Positions 57,301 through 64,000 of a DNA stretch of 64,000 bases are shown here, one piece after another. The DNA comes from Isoperla grammatica. Its lineage: Eukaryota > Arthropoda > Insecta > Plecoptera > Perlodidae. The translations under genes and the position numbers were made by a program. Numbering within the stretch: position 1 is the first letter of the stretch; each line of letters begins with the position of its first letter. The DNA lies in assembly GCA_945910005.1 (NCBI GenBank), contig OX246745.1, positions 38,311,800 through 38,375,799 of the forward strand. The letters run 5' to 3'. The notes under the pieces are model-generated. The model was not told the origin of the DNA, ran no database searches, and worked only from the letters and a program-made list of their open reading frames with translations.

Positions 57301-60300
57301 TGGAAAAGGTAACGCATGTGTTATTATACAAGATGTGATTGTAGACATTGCGAGCGTGCTTAACATTCTGTTTTTCTTTTCTTGGAATATCCTGGTTTAG
57401 CAATACAAGAAGCTGAGACGACGACAGGTGAGACTTATTAACTATATTTTATTGAATATATTGAATCAGAAATGTATGGTGTAAATTCAAACGTCGATTA
57501 GTATAGAGAAGTAAATCTTGGATCTTAAGGGATTTACATGAATTTGTAACTAGTATACCGTTGTTTAGAGAATATTGTACTAATTTATAATTTATCTTCT
57601 GTTTAGGGTGATGGAACATACGAGGGCAGTGGTGTAGATTTTGTAAGTACAAGAATTAAGTGGTAAACTTCATCTTCAACTCATCTATTTGTTATTATTT
57701 TCTTCTTATTATTTATATATTATTGCAAGAGGGTTTGCAAGTTACTGACGTTGCTCTGTTGCCTCAGGTTATGGGCCCACCAGGCCCCCCCGGACCCGCA
57801 GGCCTAGCTGGCCTCCAAGACCCACCAGGCCCCCCCGGACCCGCCGGCCTAGCTGGCCTCCAAGGCCCACCAGGCCCCCCCGGACCCGCCGGCCTAGCTG
57901 GCCTCCAAGGCCCACCAGGCCCCCCCGGACCAACCGGCCTAGCTGGCCTCCAAGGCCCACCAGGCCCCCCCGGACCCGCCGGCCTAGCTGGCCTCCAAGG
58001 CCCACCAGGCCCCCCCGGACCAACCGGCCTAGCTGGCCTCCAAGGCCCACCAGGCCTCCCCGGACCCGCCGGCCTAGCTGGCCTCCAAGGCCCACCAGGC
58101 CCCCCGGACCAACCGGCCTAGCTGGCCTCCAAGGCCCACCAGGCCCCCCCGGACCAACCGGCCTAGCTGGCCTCCAAGGCCCACCAGGCCCCCCCGGACC
58201 CGCCGGCCTAGCTGGCCTCCAAGGCCCACCAGGAATCAAGGGAGACCGAGGATTGGATGGCTCCAAAGGAGAAATCGTAAGTTCCAATTATTTTATTCTT
58301 ACTATCTCTAATCACCTCATAATACCATTTCGTACATTTTATTAACAGTTAGATTCATTTGTATTATTATTTATTTGCAAGATATCGTTACATTGTACAT
58401 GATACAAAACATTGCTGGTGGGAAAACAAATTAGAGCAGAGCCCCTTTACACAGAAGTGTTTTACCGCCATTTTAAACCTAAATGTTACATCTAAACTTA
58501 GTACAAGGAATGTGGTTCTATATACAGTTACAGCATGAAACATGAAATGAAAAGTAATTAGGCCTACACATACATTACATACATTCCATGAGACTTGTAA
58601 TTGACCGTTTATGAAGGCGTTACGAGAGAGAAAATAGCTACATGGAATGTCTGGTGAGGTTCGTTAACATATTCAGATACACGACGACATACTAAGGAAT
58701 ATAATTGAAGCTTATGCAAGTGGAATGAGAGGCAGACCAATATTGTAACAGATAATCCAAGGCATGAATTATTACTGGTGTGTTGAAACTAAAAGACTGA
58801 CAGAAAATATGAAAGAATGGAATGTTGGTGGTTTAAATCAATATAGGTATTGATAACATGAGAGAAGTGAAAGTCTTGAGTTATGATTTCTATACTAGCT
58901 CAACCTTTAAAAAAAAAAAACATAGATTTCAAAATCCTACACACAAGAGTAGATGAATCAGTAAAACTTTAACTGGAATCCCCACCCATGTAATTTTATG
59001 TTATCGCTATCAGTATTCCTTGCCCCCTCTTAAAAAAGCGTTGCTTTGTCCGGTAATTTCAACCCTTACCTCTACCCGGCACCTCCACCAAATCGGCATT
59101 TTTTTTTTATCTTCCATCAGTTATTTGAGCAGAATGCTTTATCCCACATTTTCCTCGGAAACCCCATTTCTTTAAAAAAAATTAAAAGTAATAACTACAC
59201 CCCTGAATTATCTACCACCAGCCAGTAAAAAAGTTTTCAAAATTTAATCTCGCTGCCATTGGAGGTAATTTCTTCCTCATAACTAATTTATTAATAACAT
59301 GCAAATTTATTGTACTCGGCACCTCTTTAAACAACTGTTTCAAGCTTCTACCTTGTACTTTCTCTACCTTACACTTGGCATTGGATCTAGCTTGTATTGA
59401 ACTCCATAATTTTAAGGAACTCGGCCGAGTGCTAAAAACTTTTGAGGTCACTTCTCACTTCGAACCTTCTAGAAATGAATCAATCACTTGTTTCACTCAT
59501 AAATGAACGAAAGAGTTATCTACGTAAATATATCGCCGTACATACTACATTGTATAGACGGGGTTGGGAAAATATTGAACCGATTTATTAAAATTTCTTC
59601 AGAATCATTCCAATGGAAGTGTATCAATGCATTTATTTATTAGCATAAAATTCGATTTTTGTAATAATAAGATGACTAATACAAGTATTTATTTTATTTT
59701 AATGTATGCATACGAAAACTAATTTACAAAGGAAGGCAATAAATAACTTGGCATGGAAAATAGGATTTCCCCTCCTTGCTTGTACGACTGATCACCAGCC
59801 GGTAGAGTAACTGTTTCACGGCTGTACCAACACACTAGCGAAAAATTCCCTCAGCCACCGCCTTCTGTAAATGCTTCGTGTTGCGGTCAGAGCCACGTTG
59901 TTCGCTCGCGTAGGCTTCATAACTCAACACACATATTGTAACATGTGCTGTGTTCACGTCCAAAAGAAAGCCTGCGTCCGTTTTACATCATCCATATTGT
60001 TGTAGGTCAGTACAAACTTGTTACAAGTAACACAGAAGAGCCCTATTTACCTATCATTTAAAATACGATTCATAATAATTATGCGGTTCACATCTAATAT
60101 AGAAGAAACGCCTTTCAATGAAATCAATGAAAATGAATTAAATCAATGAATTCAAAGTGGTTCTGAATCGGCCTTGTTGATTCTGGCATTTGTCCGCAGG
60201 TGTTCGCACTGTCCAATCACTGATTCATATGTTTCGTATATTTGAAATATCGATCTTTGATTGGTTATCGCTCACTCGTCGATGGTGTTCGGAGCGTGCA

Positions 60301-60381
60301 GGGTTGTTTTAAACGCTTTGAATTAAAGACCCCCACTGAAAATTAGTCTTGTTACTGAGTGGGTAGACTCTAAATGTGAAT

Positions 60382-60417
<36 letters not shown>

Positions 60418-63400
60418 GTCAAGTGCACAATAAATGTTGGCGTAAAGGTTTCTGTCCTTCCGTTGATATTATTCAACGGCTGTGCAAAGCATTCGTGATG
60501 GGAGGCTCGGGTGCTATGCTGTCAATAGTTTAGTAGCATTTCATGAATGTCAACTTTTCTTGCTTTCAGGGGGAAAAGGGAGTGAAGGGAGACCCAGGTC
60601 CAATGGGATTACCTGTTAGTAGAAAATCTCTCACGCTGTATCTATCATGAATAGACCCTAATGTTATCTGTCCCCTTACTTAGGACAGACCGTACGCATA
60701 GTCGACACTTTACCCCATTATTGCTGCTAGCTTATTGTGTTATACGCATGCTATTTTCCACATGGCAAATAAAATATCTAGCAAATACATAAAGGCGTTC
60801 TTCTACCTGAATTTAATTAAACAATAGGTATTCTGTTTTTCATACTCAACATAAATGTAAACTCGTTTTGTGTGGACACTAGAGTAGCAAGCATCATAAG
60901 ATCATCATAATTGGTTTTGAATTTCATGAGATCAACAGTTTGGTTTAAACATTGCAACGTGTTCTGTAGCCACTAACCACACTTCTCATTAAAGTATTGC
61001 ATGACATCTTTGATTTTTGATTTTTTAATCAACTATAGCTCCACTTTTAATCTAAATATGATCATTACTTTTTCTTGTCAGGATTAATGTTGTATTTGAA
61101 GCTGTGCTCCGTTGTCAATTCCCTTTCTACATTGCTTTTTTTGCTTTTTTGATAATTCTGACAAAATGTATGCTTGCCCCTCACAGCCCCAATTCAGTGT
61201 TTTAAACGCGATGATTAGAATATTGTCTGAGTGTGGAGGGTTGCGTTGTTTCATTAAGTGATGCCAACCACCATGTTCTGTGCAGGGCCCAATGGGACTG
61301 AGGGGTGAAGCAGGCCGGCCCGGGGACTTAGGCAAGTCCGGTTCGCTGGTAAGGTCTACACATTCTTAAGCGCGCACTAACATCTCATCAGCACTAACAT
61401 CTCGACAGCACTAACAGCTCAACAGCACTAACTGTGGTGATGGTGGTGGTGGTGGTGTGGCAACAGTGTAACAGACTAACACAACAAGTGTGAAGACAAT
61501 GTCCCTTACTCCTGCAGGTTCCGTCTCAGTGGTATTTAAAAACCCTCTATCTTAAGGACCACTGCCAGTTGATTGATTTACTTAACATTGATTTAATTAT
61601 ATTTAACTTATAGTGAATGTTGGTTAAGTCTAACCTGGTTCTCAATATTGGTATATACAAATCACGTATGTAATGAAAAACTAATAATTAAGCCAAGTAA
61701 GTTATGAAGAAGATATTAAATCGTGAAAAGTACGCCAAATGTGTAACTCAAGGCTGATGGACCTGAATTGAGTGGTTGTAAAAGAAAGGACTATAATGTG
61801 CAACGGTTGACCTTAAGTTTTAGAAACTTATAAAAACATTAATAATAACAGCATTTATAGCACTCTGTGCTATGTTAATTTGGTCAGACTTTATATAGGC
61901 CTACTAAACCATGTAAGTACAGACAAGTCCAGTTTGTTGTTTCAACAACGCTTTGTATTGCCTGTACCTCTATCTGACGTAGATGTTTACCAATGTAACA
62001 TTGGAAACGTTGACTGCATTTATAAGTGTATCGTCTGTAAATTACATATAAAATAACGTATCGCTGTAATATAATTAAGAATACATTAAGGAATAATCTT
62101 TATCACCTTCAAAATGTCGCTAATTTGTAATGTGTTAGTGTATGATAAAATGTTTGGTTAATGAATAAATTCGCATGCATGTGGCTACTTTCTTTCTGCT
62201 TCTTCTTCTTCTTCGCTCGAATCTGCCTTCTGGTCAGCTTATCCCGCCTCCCTTCTGCTTGCAGTCAACATTTCGATGGGAATATCATGAATGCTTTCTT
62301 AATCCCCGTTCCGGTGGCAGTCTGTTGATTTCAACCATTTTGTTTGTTTTCCTTTCGTTTGGCGAAACAACCACATTATTTCATTACTATTCATGAGTTT
62401 GTTTTGCTGCCACCGGCATTCTCTTTTACTAACCAAATGTGTTTATGTTTAATTTTGAAAATCATGTTTTCTTATTTTTGTTTCGTTGTTTTCTCCCCGC
62501 GTTTAGGGGCCCCCAGGGCTCGACGGAATGAAGGTACGGAACCGCAAGATGGCGCCTGCAATCTGTGTTCTTTACTGAAGCAAGGAGCCATTATTGTGAA
62601 TACGTTGAGCTCACAGACATATAATTGTGATGCATTGTGAAGTAAAGAGCACAGATTAAAGGATGCCATTACAAACTACTAAGTGAATTACAATCTGGTC
62701 GTACACATATGCATTTCGAAGTGACTCTTGTTTCTCTTCCTTAGGGAGCGCAGGGAGAACCGGGAACGAAAGGGGAACGCGGTGATCCTGGATTACCCGT
62801 ACGTATTCAAACCCAGGCCATTATTCCTTGGCGTTAATCCTTTTAACACAGTGTGATATTCCGTCCATTAGATCTAACACTAATTAATAATTTCCTTTTG
62901 ATTATTTTAGGGAACTGATGGGATTCCTGGCGCAGAGGTATAATAACCCCAGCTTATCTCACACGCTTCAGCCTAACACTTACTGCATGACGCATGACTC
63001 ATGATCCTTCTTTGAAATGCGACAATTTTCTAAATCACAATATGTGGTCAGTCGTAAAAGTGTATTTCTTATTTTAGGGTCCGAAGGGTGAAAAGGGAGC
63101 AAAGGGTGAAGCTGTAAGTGATTTATTTTAATGAGAATTGTTTGCATGGGCGATCGTATAAGGTAGAGTTTTCAGATGAAGACTTGTGTTGTGATAACAA
63201 GTCAGTGTAAACCCCACATTCCTAAACTCGCACAAAATTGTGTAAATTTGGGAAGAATTAATGTTATGCATCGTTTCCTCATTTGTGATGATACTTCCCT
63301 TAACCTTAGGCGTCCAAATACTGGCATTTTTTCTGGATTACGGTTTAACATTTGTAAGGTGGTAGGTCTAGTCTTGTAAATCATGTATATTCATTGAGTA

Positions 63401-63656
63401 ATGAAGAAGGATAAGACCAAGTGGTTGGTTAGTGTGTAAGTAGACAGTGTGCCGATCGCCCATGCCGAGTGGTCGCCCGTTCCGATGACTTACGCCCTTA
63501 TGCCATGCACAGGGACCGCTGGGTAAGCGTGGGCGGAAGGGCGATAAGGGTGACAAAGGAGACCAGGGTGTACCAGGGCTCGACGCGCCCTGTCCGCTGG
63601 GACCGGATGGTTTGCCACTACCAGGGTGCGGATGGCGGCCGCCAAAGGTAAAGTAA
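51150..63656 (+). CDS. Transmembrane (MACIT-type) collagen, 19 exons recognised
   Basis: Nineteen exons encode Gly-X-Y repeats with short interruptions. All have GT-AG borders, and most are multiples of 9 bp in phase 0 (27, 36, 45, 54, 63, 72, 90, 180). The protein ends with [18 protein letters not shown], the cysteine motif I know from the C-terminus of collagens XIII, XXIII and XXV. An interruption beginning [15 protein letters not shown] also looks like that group. Such proteins are type II membrane trimers, shed by furin-like enzymes and acting in cell-matrix contact. Three lesions occur: TAG at 54279, a missing base near 56181 and a missing C at 58100-58105. The 5' end is incomplete. Confidence 0.85.
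51707..51778 (+). CDS. Collagen exon, 72 bp
   Basis: TTTCCAG acceptor, GTGAGA donor. Gly-X-Y rich in Tyr, Pro and Met ([16 protein letters not shown]). Confidence 0.93.
51862..51924 (+). CDS. Collagen exon, 63 bp
   Basis: CCCAG acceptor, GTAAGT donor. [19 protein letters not shown] then VT, phase 0. Confidence 0.92.
52011..52088 (+). CDS. Possible alternative terminal exon of the collagen
   Basis: A strong acceptor (TCTCGGCTTTTCGTTTCTAG) precedes an open phase-0 stretch of 25 codons, [20 protein letters not shown] and five more, then TAA at 52086. It is Gly-rich but not Gly-X-Y. If used it would give a very short secreted or membrane form ending in Cys. No polyadenylation signal (AATAAA) stands close by, although AAATAAATATT occurs at about 52478. 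It may be chance. Confidence 0.25.
   Translation, partial: GSFDYSGAFHSAFGSGRGHCTYTLL
54204..54309 (+). pseudogene. Collagen exon with in-frame stop, 106 bp
   Basis: TCCCAG acceptor, G/GTAAGT donor, ends in phase 1. [10 protein letters not shown] leads into a non-collagenous segment [15 protein letters not shown], then TAG at 54279-54281, then [10 protein letters not shown] single change from GAG would explain the stop and restore the Glu I would expect from MACIT collagens. Either this allele is truncated here or the base is an assembly error. Confidence 0.85.
54983..55080 (+). CDS. Collagen exon, 98 bp
   Basis: Acceptor CTGAAG, donor AGG/GTAAGG. Its first two bases complete the split Gly codon of the preceding exon. 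Ends [12 protein letters not shown], whose RGKRGKR could be a proprotein-convertase or heparin-binding site. Confidence 0.9.
56102..56200 (+). pseudogene. Collagen exon with one-base deletion, 99 bp
   Basis: CTGTAG acceptor, GCAG/GTAATG donor. Begins [19 protein letters not shown] and keeps Gly-X-Y to GELGD, after which the frame is off by one at the G3 run 56181-56183. One more G there restores Gly-X-Y and the phase-1 end required by the next exon, so the deletion is real relative to the ancestral exon or is an assembly indel. Confidence 0.85.
56285..56373 (+). CDS. Collagen exon, 89 bp
   Basis: TTGCAG acceptor, GTGAGC donor; enters in phase 1. [19 protein letters not shown] through GPPGLP. 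Confidence 0.9.
56439..56449. repeat. Poly-C tract (11 C)
   Basis: Homopolymer in the collagen intron shortly after the 89-bp exon. Confidence 0.9.
56725..56885 (+). repeat. Dispersed repeat in collagen intron
   Basis: Same family as 41701-41905 (AATCGTAAGAGGCGA ... GTTGTTGAGTACATCGTTA). Confidence 0.65.
56967..57056 (+). CDS. Collagen exon, 90 bp
   Basis: GTTTAG acceptor, GTAAGT donor. [19 protein letters not shown] to GLPGPP, phase 0. Confidence 0.93.
57140..57184 (+). CDS. Collagen exon, 45 bp
   Basis: TTTCAG acceptor, GTAAGA donor. [15 protein letters not shown]. Confidence 0.92.
57401..57427 (+). CDS. Basic micro-exon of the collagen, 27 bp
   Basis: GGTTTAG acceptor, GTGAGA donor. 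Encodes QYKKLRRRQ with no Gly, which would interrupt the helix with a strongly basic patch. A processing or heparin-binding site is possible. Its reality rests on splice borders and phase. Confidence 0.65.
57607..57642 (+). CDS. Collagen interruption exon, 36 bp
   Basis: GTTTAG acceptor, GTAAGT donor. [12 protein letters not shown], an acidic non-helical linker directly after the basic micro-exon. Confidence 0.7.
57768..58276 (+). pseudogene. Large collagen exon with a 45-bp coding minisatellite
   Basis: CCTCAG acceptor, ATC/GTAAGT donor. After VM come ten copies (57774-58222) of a 15-residue unit [15 protein letters not shown], in which PA alternates with PT, then [18 protein letters not shown]. 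The eighth copy has six C instead of seven at 58100-58105, shifting the frame to a stop at 58119. With that base the exon would be 510 bp and in frame throughout. Much longer than the other exons because of recent repeat expansion. Confidence 0.9.
57774..58222 (+). repeat. 45-bp tandem repeat, ten copies, in collagen coding sequence
   Basis: Units begin GGCCCACCAGGCCCCCCCGG and end CTAGCTGGCCTCCAA. They differ mainly at CCCGCC versus CCAACC. The near-identity, including silent sites, indicates recent expansion or homogenisation. Confidence 0.97.
58277..60569 (+). other. Large collagen intron
   Basis: 2.3 kb without a recognised exon. It ends with an (ATTT)n microsatellite at about 60381-60416. 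Confidence 0.7.
60570..60614 (+). CDS. Collagen exon, 45 bp
   Basis: CTTTCAG acceptor, GTTAGT donor. [15 protein letters not shown]. Confidence 0.92.
61286..61348 (+). CDS. Collagen exon, 63 bp
   Basis: TGTGCAG acceptor, GTAAGG donor. [19 protein letters not shown] then SL. Confidence 0.92.
62507..62533 (+). CDS. Collagen exon, 27 bp
   Basis: GTTTAG acceptor, GTACGG donor. GPPGLDGMK. Confidence 0.88.
62745..62798 (+). CDS. Collagen exon, 54 bp
   Basis: CCTTAG acceptor, GTACGT donor. [18 protein letters not shown]; 54 bp is the classic fibrillar-collagen exon size. Confidence 0.93.
62911..62937 (+). CDS. Collagen exon, 27 bp
   Basis: ATTTTAG acceptor, GTATAA donor. GTDGIPGAE. Confidence 0.87.
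63078..63113 (+). CDS. Collagen exon, 36 bp
   Basis: ATTTTAG acceptor, GTAAGT donor. [12 protein letters not shown]. Confidence 0.92.
63513..63656 (+). CDS. Collagen C-terminal exon
   Basis: GCACAG acceptor. [19 protein letters not shown] is followed by the non-helical end [18 protein letters not shown], then GWRPPKVK and TAA at 63654-63656. The two Cys and the LDAPC/DGLP pattern match the C-terminus of MACIT collagens. A donor-like GTAAAG begins at 63648, so a further exon beyond the window is possible, but the read-through end is close to where relatives stop. No AATAAA is seen before 64000. Confidence 0.85.
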   Translation, partial: GPLGKRGRKGDKGDKGDQGVPGLDAPCPLGPDGLPLPGCGWRPPKVK

Positions 63657-64000
63657 AACAATCTTCTAAGTTCTAGGTTTCATGAGTCATCCGATATTAA
63701 ATAGTGTTTACTTGTCTTCTGTTGAACTTGAGGAGATTTACAGATTCGTTGAACAAGGATGGTGTGTTTGATATCTTGAGAGATATTGAGCGAGGTTGAA
63801 CTCTGTAGAAATGAGTTGTGCTTCGCAAACTTGGGCGCTGTCCGCTTTGGTGGAGGGGCCGGGTAGGCTATAGGTTAAATAGTTCGGGAAGCTTGAGTTT
63901 TTTTGTTAATATATCTAGAATTACATTCGATCTAAAAATTGTTTAGGGTTGTGGGACTATATATTATCAAGATCTACAATATTCTCAAAACAATCGCTAC

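Noticed and set aside
57769..58287. Minus-strand 172-codon Gly/Arg-rich frame
   Set aside because: It is the antisense of the collagen 45-bp repeat; the plus strand has splice sites and Gly-X-Y phase.

Overview
The window reads as animal nuclear DNA from an invertebrate, probably marine. The evidence is a multi-exon collagen gene with GT-AG introns and the C-terminus of transmembrane (MACIT-type) collagens, a C2H2 zinc-finger gene, and transposon families typical of metazoans (Ty1/copia, BEL/Pao, hAT, PIF/Harbinger, tRNA-type SINEs). The intergenic DNA is AT-rich and dotted with the palindrome TAGGCCTA and long poly-C tracts. A deuterostome invertebrate would fit, but the sequence does not prove the phylum.

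Layout. (1) 1-12863, minus strand: a decayed C2H2 zinc-finger gene running from an ATG at 12863 out of the window at base 1. It is split by a 2.9-kb hAT element (907-3781) and a 6.0-kb PIF/Harbinger-like element (6031-11992). Removing each insertion with one target-site copy brings the flanking coding sequence back together. The gene also carries five in-frame stops, at least two frameshifts and a 15-copy 50/58-bp minisatellite. (2) 14426-20252, minus strand: a young copia element with 316-bp LTRs differing at about one base, a GAATG target duplication, a primer site matching the anticodon arm of initiator tRNA-Met, and an internal 482-bp tandem duplication in pol. It sits in a serine/arginine-rich exon of an unrecognised, possibly piggyBac-derived gene (20976 downward). 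(3) 21181-about 32400, minus strand: an older copia element that is a nest of insertions. It holds a hAT-Charlie-type element (23514-29092), which holds a BED-finger hAT (24299-28582), which holds a TTAA-flanked MITE (26493-27055). It also holds a small poly(A) retroposon and a fold-back element. (4) 34173-39620, plus strand: a BEL/Pao element. (5) 39.6-50 kb: gene-poor DNA with SINEs, duplicated repeats, hairpins and a retroposon with a hammerhead-like motif. (6) 51150-63656, plus strand: 19 exons of a MACIT-type collagen ending in a recognisable cysteine motif.

The only candidate host genes are therefore the collagen, the broken zinc-finger gene and the interrupted SR-rich gene. Almost everything else is transposons at different ages, many delimited by exact target-site duplications. 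Several reading-frame breaks lie in C or G homopolymers, in the collagen as well as in transposons, so some may be assembly indels rather than real mutations. I found no clearly new multi-gene system. The most informative signals are the nested-insertion stratigraphy, the half-tRNA primer sites, the minisatellites inside coding exons, and the BEL terminal repeats that contain the gag start.
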